DNA from: Pisaster brevispinus
Lineage: Eukaryota > Echinodermata > Asteroidea > Forcipulatida > Asteriidae
NCBI GenBank assembly: GCA_023634235.1
Contig: JAMKCF010000022.1
Span: 8,176,541 to 8,240,540, forward strand
Length of the DNA: 64,000 nt
Reading direction: 5' to 3'
In this document: positions 53,501 to 60,667 of the stretch, in pieces
Layout: each line of letters starts with the position of its first letter
Position numbering within the stretch: position 1 is the first letter of the stretch
The notes under the pieces: generated by a model
The model's database searches: none
Seen by the model: the letters and a program-made list of their open reading frames with translations, nothing else
Told to the model about the DNA's origin: nothing
Program-made: the position numbers and the translations under genes

Positions 53501-54834
53501 ACTCTGCTAGGGTTGAAACATCAGGCTAATAACAATTTGTGCATTTATGCCATAGATCATTTTGGTTGGTAAGCAGTTTGCACCATATAATTTCCCAATT
53601 TAACAAAATGTTATAAAACGAAATTGAAGTTTAATTTTGATTCTACCGAGTAACCACTACATGTAGCACTGACGCTTCCTCCATCTTTAGGGTGACTATT
53701 GTCATTACAAGTATGAATATTGGACACTTCCTCCCAATTGAACTGAAAAAAAGTTCATTTGTATTGTCTACAAAAATGCCCTGAGGTGTGGATCTTGGGG
53801 GCGAAGTAGTATGTGGTTAAGAGATAAAATAGACTGTGCAAGTCACGTATTTGAACTTCCGGGACAAAGTTGGTCCCAACTATATTGAGTTTTAAACGTG
53901 TGTGCTTTTCTGTTTCTTCAAATACTTTGTTCCAGTGGTTTTCTTGTTTTCAACATCCGCAAGACTCGCACAGTCTATTCCTTTCTTTTGTGTGTGTAAA
54001 TTTGTGTGGACAATTTTAAAATAACCAAACAAGTAACTATTGATTATACTTTCTGTGTCTAGGTACCGACTCCATTGACACCGAGTAGACAGAGATTCCT
54101 AGCAATGAAGTGGCTCCTACATGAATGTCATACTAAGCCACTTAAAATCCACATGCCTGTCAAGCTTTCCCAAGAACTACTGGATGCTTTTAACAACACG
54201 GTACTACATGTATTTGTTTTCCCTTCTTTTTTTAGCGTGCAGCATTGGTTTGGGATAGTAACACCAGAGATTTAGATTAATATTTTGGGTTTTTTCCCCC
54301 GTGGTCACAAGAACCTGTGGCTTTTTTACACCCTGCAGAACCCAGAAAGCACTGAGTATATCGAAGTAAGGGTGAAACCAAAAATTTATTGTCAGAGAAA
54401 AATAGTTCCCAATTTCAACTTTACACTGCAGCTTTAAGGTCCATGTTTATTGTCACCCGAACTATACTTTGTCTTAAAACAATGAAATGTCTTGAAACAA
54501 GCATTTCTTTTAAGGACTAAGTAGTCTCCCAGATCCTGAAATCTACTCTGCAGAAGTAGAATAAATAGCAAGACAAGTTCTCAAAGAACAAAACCTACAC
54601 AGCAAAGTTGATATATACACATGGTGCTATCGCAAACTGAATGTACCTCTGGAAACAACAACCACTGGAAATAGAATGTCAATCTTAGAGAGTTTTGGTA
54701 AGTAGTTGTTTGATTTCCCCTGGTTGACCTTTTTTCCCCTCCCTCCATTTCAGGGTCAAGTCGTCAAGAGGAAACACGACCTGCACAAGCAATGTGAGGC
54801 TAACAGAGCGTATGCGCACTTCAGATGGTGGTAG
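38516..54834 (+). CDS. MRPS7: mitochondrial ribosomal protein S7 (uS7m), six exons, complete
   Basis: This encodes the small mitoribosomal subunit protein uS7m, which binds the 3' domain of 12S rRNA at the head of the subunit. Exons are 38516-38595, 41039-41203, 41616-41679, 42531-42698, 54063-54200 and 54754-54834, with canonical GT/AG ends and continuous phase, giving 231 residues (human 242). The N-terminus [15 protein letters not shown] fits a mitochondrial targeting peptide. The S7 body includes [58 protein letters not shown], and the end [22 protein letters not shown], which is the animal MRPS7 C-terminus. Intron 4 (11.4 kb) holds an antisense gene. It is head-to-head with CSNK1D and tail-to-tail with TMEM94. 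Confidence 0.96.
38596..41038. other. MRPS7 intron 1 (2.4 kb)
   Basis: 38600-40110 has no feature I recognise beyond AT-rich sequence and local TACATA words. 40113-41015 is a TA-flanked transposon listed separately. Confidence 0.7.
40113..41015. mobile_element. TA-flanked DNA transposon, 903 bp, with perfect 25-bp terminal inverted repeats
   Basis: The ends begin CCGTAATTTTCGGATTATAA (first 20 of 25 bases), perfect in reverse at 40991-41015, and are bordered by TA on both sides (40111-40112 and 41016-41017), as in Tc1/mariner/pogo-type insertions. Subterminal 'GCGTATAAACCGC' words are repeated several times at each end. The interior carries about 300 bp that matches, in reverse, the interior of the hAT-like element. 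No transposase is seen. Its right end is 23 bp from MRPS7 exon 2. Confidence 0.85.
41039..41203 (+). CDS. MRPS7: MRPS7 exon 2
   Basis: The acceptor is ACATACAG and the donor GTCAA/GTGAGT. It encodes [35 protein letters not shown] and ILHDPLV. The motif [18 protein letters not shown] corresponds to VRWSRY...LIDKE in human MRPS7. Phase 2 in, 2 out. Confidence 0.93.
41616..41679 (+). CDS. MRPS7: MRPS7 exon 3
   Basis: The acceptor is ATTTCAG and the donor AATAAG/GTGAGT. It encodes [22 protein letters not shown], the first conserved S7 helix (human SKFTNMMMIGGNK). Phase 2 in, 0 out. The preceding intron holds a weak repeat H copy (about 41450-41575). Confidence 0.93.
42531..42698 (+). CDS. MRPS7: MRPS7 exon 4
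   Basis: The acceptor is TTCTTCAG and the donor TACCAG/GTAATC. It encodes [40 protein letters not shown] and [16 protein letters not shown]. Phase 0 in and out. This is the core of the S7 fold. Confidence 0.95.
42763..43034. mobile_element. 272-bp MITE with CATTACGGGAAAGCTCCATT ends
   Basis: The left end reads CATTACGGGAAAGCTCCATT; the right end is its imperfect reverse ('GAATGGAACTTTCCCGTAATG'-like). The interior ('GAGCAGTTAATTTGCCGGGG', 'GAGATAACAGGTGTGAGC') is repeated in reverse at 56068-56333, which has the same ends. It has no ORF. Confidence 0.75.
43150..43860 (+). mobile_element. tRNA-derived SINE, family 4, two head-to-tail copies
   Basis: Heads with 'CTCAAGCTCTGGTGTTTCTG' and 'GTGTGGGTTCGAG' (about 43160-43215) and 'TTTCTGATCAGCAGAGAGTG' (about 43628) are each followed by 'TGTCCTTGAGCAAGA' and 'TTGGATGGGACATTTAGCC'. 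This is the same order as at 9935-10190, 52895-53320 and 58890-59420. Confidence 0.6.
43922..44995 (+). pseudogene. non-LTR retrotransposon reverse-transcriptase fragment, broken
   Basis: The reading [19 protein letters not shown], then [20 protein letters not shown] (FVDD at 44239-44250, equivalent to the catalytic F-A-D-D box) and [16 protein letters not shown] is the RT fingers-palm to thumb region of a LINE. It continues with [20 protein letters not shown] and [14 protein letters not shown]. In-frame stops fall near 44332 and 44480 and there is at least one frameshift near 44195, so it is dead. The style (ETWTL, MLR-ALN-SW) is that of RTE/CR1-like elements; I cannot place the clade. Confidence 0.8.
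45180..46010. repeat. G-rich minisatellite, ~131-bp unit, about six units
   Basis: 'GCCATGCAAAATGAGGTGTT' recurs at about 45227, 45358, 45489 and, altered, near 45616, 45838 and 45973, spaced 127-135 bp over most of the array. The plus strand has many GGGG runs ('TGGGGGTTGGGGTAGGAGGG') and so is a strong G-quadruplex candidate. The long proline-rich minus ORFs here (up to 164 codons) are by-products of the repeat. Confidence 0.9.
46588..46785 (+). mobile_element. MITE-A copy
   Basis: It runs from 'CCCAATTTCATAAAGCCTG' to 'CTTTATGAAATTGGGCCC', with 'GGTTACCAGCCAAC' inside. The ends are inverted repeats and there is no ORF. Confidence 0.7.
47210..47540 (+). mobile_element. tRNA-derived SINE, family 2, with duplicated flank
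   Basis: 'ACCCAGTCAGTTT(C/T)C(C/A)TTG(T)' occurs at about 47216 and 47510, bracketing the body 'AAAAAGTCGCATCTCC', 'TTGGGTGTGATCCCTGGC', 'AAGATATTGACTAATAGGGA' and a tRNA-like head (47427-47476) that lacks the A-box end. The same flank word closes the copies at 7900-7960 and 51800-51840, so it is the family tail. Confidence 0.6.
48055..48350 (+). mobile_element. tRNA-derived SINE, family 3
   Basis: It has the body 'AATATTATTTGGTTTTACCC' and 'GTACTTTCCTGAGTTC', then the head 'GGTGGTTTAGTTGCCCAAGA' and 'GTGGGTTTGAATCCCACCTG'. The A box is damaged. Confidence 0.55.
48533..48910 (+). mobile_element. two adjoining MITE-A copies
   Basis: 48533-48675 and 48685-48908 each carry 'GGTTACCAGCC'/'GGTTGCCAGCC' inside 'CCCAATTTCATGAAGC...TATGAAAATGGG' ends. 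The second copy contains a small triplication of 'CTTGCTAAGCACAGAAAAA'-like words (48708-48770). They end about 20 bp from the stop of the PAN-fibrinogen gene and so may supply its 3' UTR. Confidence 0.65.
48930..49895 (-). CDS. secreted PAN/apple plus fibrinogen-related domain protein, intronless, 321 aa
   Basis: It begins with a signal peptide ([16 protein letters not shown]). A PAN/apple-type domain follows at about 38-98, with cysteines 52, 56, 62, 70 and 74 ([20 protein letters not shown]). A fibrinogen-related domain fills 112-321: [51 protein letters not shown] and the C-terminal [15 protein letters not shown]. Such proteins act outside the cell as lectins or recognition factors; the ligand here is unknown. 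Usual features are missing: the calcium loop D-x-D-N-D is LDRENNN (264-270), and both cysteines of the C-terminal disulfide around GAWWY are absent, as if lost together. Potential N-glycosylation sites are at 138, 173, 183 and 246. The gene is antisense inside MRPS7 intron 4. The ORF is intact, so it is probably functional. Confidence 0.9.
   Translation of the reverse strand: MIAFWFLLMVLTEVKSDGSQYGMLKRQLHSAQNKVLKNHVYKQTTVPNHVICGRDCSMDKECKSFSFNDCEKLCELNNAARDEHPDDFLDDQGSVYFDADDSTPRHSVPDSSFIRYKNCKEILEAGDQESGFYTIFLNGSVCGLLVYCDMETAGGGWIVVQRRYDGSVDFQRNWTAYQSGFGNLSGEFWLGNDNIQALTNDETHGPWVMRLDLGRPNGAIRHVTYKDFKILGDQYILHIGEFDDVNSTTGDSLSQHIGMPFSTLDRENNNVPDIKATALTGAWWYRDWPTSRINGPYYPGHGIGWGGWTTARLTKSNMKIR
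50121..51007 (-). promoter_or_regulatory. CCAAT-box-rich upstream region of the PAN-fibrinogen gene
   Basis: Read on the gene's strand, CCAATC occurs 13 times. On the plus strand GATTGG starts at 50121, 50166, 50207, 50256, 50359, 50400, 50452, 50555, 50596, 50648, 50776, 50817 and 51002. The first copy is 226 bp from the ATG. CCAAT is the NF-Y core. Nine copies lie in the tandem repeat and four outside it, so the density is not just a by-product of the array. No TATA box is evident near the gene. Confidence 0.6.
50150..50745. repeat. ~195-bp tandem repeat, three units
   Basis: Units begin near 50160, 50353 and 50549, shown by 'CCTGATTGGATA(C/T)TCAATG' and closed by 'TTTTACCAGCAGTCATACTA'. 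Internal identity is high, with a 5-7 base indel at 'TGACCACTG'. Each unit carries three GATTGG words at nearly fixed spacing. Confidence 0.9.
51402..51419 (+). repeat. (TG)n microsatellite
   Basis: Short GT/TG run at the left of a SINE-2 foldback pair. Confidence 0.9.
51480..51840. mobile_element. second foldback pair of family-2 SINEs
   Basis: A damaged minus-strand head (51487-51530, 'GAACCAACAACCTCCGG') and a plus-strand head (51702-51775, 'AGCTCAGTTGGTAGAGCGCC', 'GTTGGTTCAATTCCCGCTCC') face outward around the body 'GCCAGGGATCACACCCAAGT' (reverse sense). The layout is the same as at 7590-7940. Confidence 0.6.
52215..52400 (+). mobile_element. tRNA-derived SINE, family 3
   Basis: The head is 'CAGTGGTCTAGTGGTAAGAC' and 'GTGGGTCCAAATCCCACCTA', and the tail 'TTCACAGGACTTGG' and 'ATACAGTGC'. 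It is the best-preserved A box of the family in this window. Confidence 0.65.
52895..53320 (+). mobile_element. tRNA-derived SINE, family 4, split by an unrelated insert
   Basis: The head is 'CAAGCTCTTGTGTTTCTGAT' with a B-box-like 'TTGGGTTGAGTCC', then 'TGTCCTTAAGCAAGACAC'. The family continues at about 53167 ('TTATTGCTTTGTCCTTTGAA', 'GGGACATAAAGACGTTGGTC'), leaving about 150 bp of foreign sequence between. Confidence 0.55.
53829..53980. mobile_element. ~150-bp MITE with AGACTGTGCAAGTC ends
   Basis: The left end is 'ATAGACTGTGCAAGTCACG' and the right end 'AAGACTCGCACAGTCTAT', inverted to each other. Inside, 'GGGACAAAGTTGGTCCCA' is a small palindrome. Partial relatives begin at about 36770 and 47595. 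Confidence 0.7.
54063..54200 (+). CDS. MRPS7: MRPS7 exon 5
   Basis: The acceptor is TGTCTAG and the donor AACACG/GTACTA. It encodes [40 protein letters not shown] and DAFNNT. It contains the RRRFLAMKW-type block of S7. Phase 0 in and out. Confidence 0.95.
54754..54834 (+). CDS. MRPS7: MRPS7 exon 6 and stop
   Basis: The acceptor is CCATTTCAG. It encodes [20 protein letters not shown] and AHFRWW, then TAG. The final WW and preceding KRKHDLHK are conserved in animal MRPS7. Confidence 0.96.
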   Translation, partial: GQVVKRKHDLHKQCEANRAYAHFRWW

Positions 54835-55341
54835 TGGGGCTTCAGCTTCTCAAGCTGAGAGGGAACTGTGCTCCTCTCGGCCATGTCAGAGACTTTGGTT
54901 TCTTGGTGGTTTCATTCCATCCAGGGGCAGCTTCACTTGAACAGAGGAGGAACAGGTCTTTTGGGGACTTTTTTCAGGCCTGGATTTTCATCTTTGAGAG
55001 GGCAAGGCCATTTTTGTTTTGCAGAGGGCACTTTCATTGGAACATCTGTTGGAAGTCTATGGGAAACTTTTGAAGGGGCACCAATGCCAAGACAAGGGTC
55101 AACAGAGAGTGACAGAGGCCATGGCCTCTGTGTAGTTCCAGGCCTGCTTTGTTGTGTTATTTCATCACTGCATTCAAGGTGTTCTACACAGTCCAAGGTC
55201 CTGTATGAAATCCTTCTCAAACGACAGCATAATTTTATGGCTACCCATGCTATGGAATACATACACACCAGCACGCTACGGGTTTCATGTTATTAGAACT
55301 GAACAAACGAGTGCTAAGAAATGCAACATACCGTAAACCGT

Positions 55342-55347
55342 AATAAA
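55342..55347 (+). terminator. MRPS7: candidate polyadenylation signal for MRPS7
   Basis: AATAAA, 508 bp after the stop codon. If used, the 3' UTR would include the reversed repeat H copy. It was chosen only as the clearest hexamer on the right strand in this stretch. Confidence 0.3.
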
Positions 55348-55399
55348 AAATGGTAGACCTCCTGTGTTGTCACGTGACTTCAAGTTCAGTGAGAAGGGC

Positions 55400-55810
55400 T
55401 CAATTTCATAAAGCTTGCTTAAGCACAAAATGTAACTCAGCACAAAACAATTTTGGTTACCAGAAATAGCTCACCAGCCAAAATATCATTTCCTATACAC
55501 ATTGTGTGACTGGTTTCCTGCTAAATTCAGCTTAGCCAGTTTGATAAGCAATATTTTCTGCTTGAGCAGCTCTATGAAATTGGGCCCTGGAACTATATTG
55601 TGGAGAGCCATCAACAAGGCCCAATTTCATAGAGCTGCTTAAGCACAAAAAGTAGCTTAGCACAACAAAATTATGCTGAGCAGAACAAGGTTACCAGCCA
55701 AAATACCATTTCACATGTACCATTTGTGACTGGTATCCTGCTCATTTATGCTTAGCAGGCAATTGTTAAGCGGTATTCTCTGCTTAAGCAGCTGTATGAA
55801 ATTGGGCTCA
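55400..55810. mobile_element. two MITE-A copies in a row
   Basis: 55400-55590 and 55615-55810 each run from 'CAATTTCATAAAGC/TAGAGC' to 'CAGCT(C/G)TATGAAATTGGGC' with 'GGTTACCAG' and 'GACTGGTATCCTGC' inside. The second is the best full-length example, about 190 bp with inverted ends. Confidence 0.75.
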
Positions 55811-56067
55811 GATGAAGTTACTGTACTATGACTGCCCCAATTGTGATTTGAAATATTTCTGCTAATCCGACGGATGGAAACACGTGTCACACACTAGATC
55901 CTGTGAAACATGACTTGCTCAAGTTCTGAAACTCACGCAGGTGTCGAGGGCAGCAAACAATTGAAACTTCAGCACATTTGGGACTTGTGTTTGCTGATTT
56001 TCTAATCTCTGAAGGAAGATAGCTTTCCAGAAGTATCCATACTTGGGTAGGCCAACTGCCGATTTTG

Positions 56068-56333
56068 CATTACGGGAAAACTCCATTAATTATAGGCTCA
56101 AATGAAACATCCTTTTCATCTGACAGCTCACACCTGTTATCTCCATGTAATTCCTTTTCCAAACAGTGGACATAATTGGATCAAGCACAAACCAGTAGGG
56201 CTGTTGACTGCCCCAGGCAGATTAACTGCTCATCCATTAAGTTTAATGACCCAAGTAATTCAATATAAACACACCTAATGGGTGAAAAGGAGGCCAAAAC
56301 TCAAAAATTCCTTAATGGAGCTTTCCCGTAATG
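56068..56333. mobile_element. 266-bp MITE, second copy of the CATTACGGG family
   Basis: It has the ends CATTACGGGAAAACTCCATT and 'AATGGAGCTTTCCCGTAATG', and an interior that is the reverse of 42763-43034 ('CACCTGTTATCTCC', 'CAGATTAACTGCTCATCC'). Confidence 0.75.
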
Positions 56334-57219
56334 GCGAAACTTTACGCTACTGCTTAAGTCCCCTTTTTTTCCTAAGTTTTGCACCATTAACACAAGAAGT
56401 CTTGCACAAGTGGACTTACGCAGTTGCATACAATTTCGTGAAATTTCGTGAAATCGGCTGCAGAAATCATTAGAGCATTTGTAAGCCCAGGAAAGAACAG
56501 AAGAAACAAACAAAATCTAAAATAATTACATCATCATGTCAGTACAAAAACATTGTATCTCCTTAAATGCATTACACATTATGCATGAGTTTGAAATTGT
56601 AAAAAGGTCAAATCTAGCCAAGATACAATGTTTTTGCATGATGGGGATTTGACGTTTTTGCAAAATGGATGTTTTTGCACTGACGTGATGACAGGCATGT
56701 AAGTGAGCATCATTGCTGTTTATAAAATAAAACAATCCTATGTATTTAAATAAGTTCAACATTCTCAGTGTTTGGTTTCTTTGTTTTATTTTATTTGTTA
56801 ACACAAAGTTTTACATCATCAAAGTCATCTGTTTAACAGGTGGGACTTTTTTTCTTTTTTTTTCTTTTCATATTTACACATTTTCAATAAATACTATACG
56901 GATGAAGTATGTTAACATTGCATAAAAGTTATGAAATGACTTCCCTTTCCTATTGACCCCTTGCACAACACAGCATTCCCGCCATTTTGGAAGCCAATTC
57001 CTTTGCGTTAATTTTTGACTCCCAAAGTGGCATTCAGACGTGTAAATGCACTTCGCATCATAGATAGGGTCAGCAGTAAGGCTGGAAAAACTTTCAGATT
57101 TCCCTTTTGTATTAAAAAAACTCATCTGTGACGTTTTTTTATTTTTTTTTTTTAAATCTGCAGTGTATTCTGTGTAAATAATTGACAGCAAACAATTGTT
57201 AATGAAAATCCTACCCACA

Positions 57220-57628
57220 GCCCAATTTCTTTGAGCTTCTTAAGCAGAAATCATTGTTTAACATTTTCTGCTCAGCAAACCTAAGCAGGATATCAGTTAC
57301 ATTTTGTACGTGTAAAATGGTGTTTTAACTGGTAACCTTTTTCTGGTAAGCACCATTTGTTGTGCTTAGCAACTTTATAAGCTCAAGCAGCTCTATAAAT
57401 TTGGGCCCTGTATAAAAGAGATACAAGTTCATGGCCCAATTTCATAGAGCTGCTCCAGCAGGAAATACTGCTTAACGATTTTCCGCTAAGCAAAAAGGAG
57501 CAAGATACCAGTCATAAATGGTACAAGTGATATGGTATTTTAGCTGGTAACCTTATTCTGGTAAGCATAATTACTTTGTGATTACTTACTTTTTGTGCTT
57601 AAGCAGCTCTATGAAATTGGGCCTTGGT
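57220..57628. mobile_element. two further MITE-A copies
   Basis: 57220-57410 and 57432-57628 are in the orientation opposite to 55615-55810 ('AGATACCAGTCATAAATGGT', 'TAGCTGGTAACCTTATTCTG'). Ends 'GGCCCAATTTCATAGAGCTG' and 'CAGCTCTATGAAATTGGGCC' are perfect inverted repeats in the second copy. Confidence 0.75.
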
Positions 57629-57804
57629 ATGGCATGATCAATTTGCTACTCAATGTTATGCAGTTCGAGATGACACATCTAAGAGCTAAAACCTTACATC
57701 AAGCATCAACTACAATGAAGCAAGAAGCACCCAAGCAACACAGATCCTTATGATAGGTAAGCATCATACAACTGTCGAGGTATTCAGGTAACTTTTCAGC
57801 CAAT

Positions 57805-58200
57805 CACGGCCCAATTTCATGGCTCTGCTTACCATGGAAGTCTGTGCTAACAGCCCATAGAATTGTGTGCTTTACAGGGCATCATATCCACAGAATTGTG
57901 CAGTTAGCACGGCCATGAAATTGGACCCAGCTGGGCCCAATGGGAGACTTTTTGGGGACACGAGGTGGCAGCAGACTTACCAGGTAAATCCATTGTTCTC
58001 GGTAATATGCGCATGCTCAGAACTGCGTAAACAATTGCAATTCACCCGGTAAGTCTGCTGCCACCTAGAGTTCCAAAGTCTCCCATTTCATGGCTCTGCT
58101 TACTGGGGAAGTCTTCGTTTACATCCCATGATATTATGTGTTTACAGAACTCAGTAAGCGCAGAATTCCGCGGTTAGCACAGCCATGAAACTGGACCTAG
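57805..58200. mobile_element. two MITE-B copies, the second interrupted by a 143-bp insertion
   Basis: The first copy runs 57805-57930. The second starts 'GGGCCCAA' at 57933 and resumes 'TTTCATGGCTCTGCTTAC' at 58085, ending 'CACAGCCATGAAACTGG'. The insert 57942-58084 has inverted ends 'GGGAGACTTT' and 'AAAGTCTCCC', an inner inverted pair 'GAGGTGGCAGCAGACTTACC', and is flanked by the dinucleotide AT on both sides. Confidence 0.75.
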
Positions 58201-58889
58201 ATTTCCTCATTTTTGGTTTTTCAGCTGTGCCACTGAAAATTGAAAGATTCAGTGCAAAGTCTTGCTGTACCAGTGTGTACCTGGAACTTTCGCCTTTTTT
58301 TTTTTGACAACATGCAGTTGCATGCCTTGATGTTGCCCAACTCTTGACCGTGGAAACACACTTTTGAATGCGTTTTCAGTTCAGAAAATAGTATAATTTG
58401 CATGCATGACAAAACTGAAAAAATTTTGATTTGGGTGTTTTTTGCGTTACGTACACAACTCCTGACCATGGACACACATTTCTAAATGCATTCTGGGCAC
58501 AGACATGTTTGTAGCATGTTAATGACCAAGGAATGATTTTAAGTCCAGGAAATATACTTTGCATGCATGATAAAACTGACATACTTTCATTTGGGTGGTT
58601 TTTGTATTTTATATATGACAAAATAAAATGATGCATATTAACTGATTGTGACATCGATTCCATAACACTGATATAGAAAGCCAATAGCTGCACAATAAAT
58701 CATTGTTAATATTCCACATACATTGCTATAACAAGTGAGGGAAATAAAGTTGTGTACTTTAATATAAATGTGCAATTACAGGTGAAACTTACACTGCCTA
58801 GACCTGTACAAAGTAGGGTCTAAATCCGTACAAAATGTCAAGCTTTTACAGACCAATAAGTTTGTTTTAAGGTTTACATTTAAGTTTTC

Positions 58890-59420
58890 CTTTGACTGCT
58901 TCGGATGGGACGTAAAGTCGAATGTCTCGTGTGTTGTGTAATCCAAGTGAAGGCACCCACTTGCACTTATCGCAAAGAGAAGGGGTTTGCCCAGGTGTTT
59001 CTGGCAGTGGCTGTTGAATGCACCGCAGCACCTTGTCAGCCATTAGAAGGTGCTACATAAATGAACTCGAACTCTGGGGTTTCTGATCAGCAGAGTGTGG
59101 GTTTGAGTCTCGGTCTTGACACTTGTGTCCCTGAGCAAGACACTTAACCGTTATTGCTTCGTCCTTTGGATGGGACGAAACGCCGTAGGTCCAGTGTGTT
59201 GTTTAATGCACATAAAAGAACTGTTACACTTATCGCAAAGAGAAGGGGTTTGCCCTGGTGTTTCTGGCAATGGCTGCTGAATGCACCGCAGCACCTTGTA
59301 AACCCTTATAAGGTGCTACATAAATGGGTCTCATAATTAGAAACTTATCTCTGCTTATCCTGTTGAAAAACAAATACTGAGCGCTTTGATACGCCCCTGT
59401 GATCAAGCGCTATAAAGAAC
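58890..59420 (+). mobile_element. tRNA-derived SINE, family 4, tandem units
   Basis: 'TTGCCCAGGTGTTTCTGGCA' / 'TTGCCCTGGTGTTTCTGGCA' and 'AATGCACCGCAGCACCTTGT' occur twice (about 58988-59035 and 59250-59300), with one head between ('CTCTGGGGTTTCTGATCAGC', 'GTGGGTTTGAGTCTCGG'). The tail ends in 'GCGCTTTGATACGCC' and 'AGCGCTATAAAGAACCC'. Confidence 0.65.
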
Positions 59421-60109
59421 CCAGAATTATTATTGTTAGCGAAACAAAGTTCACTACTTATCCACTCCATAGTACCATGTCCAGTTGGTACCAAGTGCGT
59501 TTGATACTCTGCTTTTGGCATAAAAATGTGATAGAAATTTGACATTGCAAAATTCGTTAAGGAACACATTCATGTGAAGTGGTGGACAACACAGGAAGTA
59601 AAAGAGTGGCAAGCGTTTCGGACTAATTTTAAAGCTGCTCTAGAAAGGGCCACTTTTCGGTCGTAGCTACAAAATCACTCTCTCCTTAGAGGGTCTTTAA
59701 GCAGTAAATTCCTCCAAATGCCTTACGCATAATAATATCTCACGCTATTTTGATGCACAAAATGACCCAGTGTTATCCGTTGATTGCCTTATCACATTAC
59801 ACATAATTTTGCAATAGCCAATCCCGCATACGATATCAATTTCAAATATAGATCAATAATTTTTTTCACTACAAAAATTTACAAAATACGTAGCACTGTT
59901 GAAACAATTTTACTGTGCAAATATAAATGTAAAATCTTAATATATAGATACAGTACTACTCATTTTCTTTAAAACAAGTGCAGCTGCATGTAATGTGGGT
60001 AACTGGCAGGACTTGTAGTAAATGAAACAGTCTGCTTTCTCCAAAATCTAACTCTGGCATGTCTGGTCTTTAATCACCAGTCTGTAATTCACAAAGGACA
60101 TCAAGAGTA

Positions 60110-60387
60110 AATGGTGTTTGAAGCTTTGCATGGTGTGGAGGATAAGTGTAACTATAAATATAAATATAAATAGTAAACTTGCGGGTACAACCATGTGTAA
60201 AAACTCTTTGAGGGAGTGTTGGCTCTGAAAAGAGCCGGTTTGGTCTCGACGTTTCGAACAGTATACTCTGCTCGTCTTCAGGAGAAACCAACAGTCTTCA
60301 GAGAAAGAGCCAACACTCCCTCAAAGAGTTTTTACACATGGTTGTACCCGCAAGTTTACTATTTATATTTATATTTATAGTTACTCT
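60110..60387. mobile_element. second palindromic-family element with 13-bp target duplication
   Basis: GACATCAAGAGTA at 60097-60109 and 60388-60400 brackets the insertion. The left arm is nearly identical to that at 11309-11478 up to 'CTCTGCTCGTCTTCAGGAG'. The centre is rearranged ('AAACCAACAGTCTTCAGAGA') and the right arm lacks about 45 bp, so the palindrome is imperfect. It lies just downstream of the TMEM94 stop. Confidence 0.75.
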
Positions 60388-60594
60388 GACATCAAGAGTA
60401 TACAGTGCTACATGCGAAGTCTGGACCTGAGAACAGTCCACACAATGTAGGGTCTTGAAACACTATGTGGACTTATACATGTCCAGAGTGTTGAAGAAAA
60501 GGAATTTTCCTAAAGTGTACAGAACAAAGGAATGTCCACAAAGTGACTGCAACACAGAGGTGTGTGTGTTGGTGGGGGCGGAATGTCGTCCAAT

Positions 60595-60667
60595 CTAAAA
60601 TGGAGAATTCATGCCAAGCTTGGTGCCAAACTGGAGCTGAGTCCGCCTCTGCCATCTCACAAAAACT
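60595..60667 (-). CDS. TMEM94: TMEM94 terminal exon
   Basis: The acceptor is TTTTTTATAG. It completes the arginine codon begun in the previous exon and encodes VFVRWQRRTQLQFGTKLGMN-SPF, then TAG. It was found by looking for the conserved tail; the exon is only 73 bases and lies hidden in a different frame from the longer ORF at 60473-60655. Confidence 0.88.

Larger units (their letters stand above)
42699..54062. other. MRPS7 intron 4 (11.4 kb) with a nested antisense gene
   Basis: It holds a MITE (42763-43034), family-4 SINEs, a non-LTR fragment, a G-rich minisatellite, MITE-A copies, the PAN-fibrinogen gene with its upstream repeat array, a SINE-2 foldback pair and family-3/4 SINEs, all listed. 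46020-46590, 47640-48050 and 51020-51480 are AT-rich with nothing recognised. Confidence 0.6.
54835..60594. other. intergenic region between MRPS7 and TMEM94 (5.8 kb)
   Basis: It is dominated by repeats: a reversed repeat H copy (54970-55145), four MITE-A copies, one 266-bp MITE, MITE-B with a nested insert, family-4 SINEs and the second palindromic-family element. 58200-58800 and 59560-60060 show nothing I can name. A 39-bp 'TGCATGCATGA(C/T)AAAACTGA'-like block occurs twice at about 58400 and 58560, a local duplication. Confidence 0.6.
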
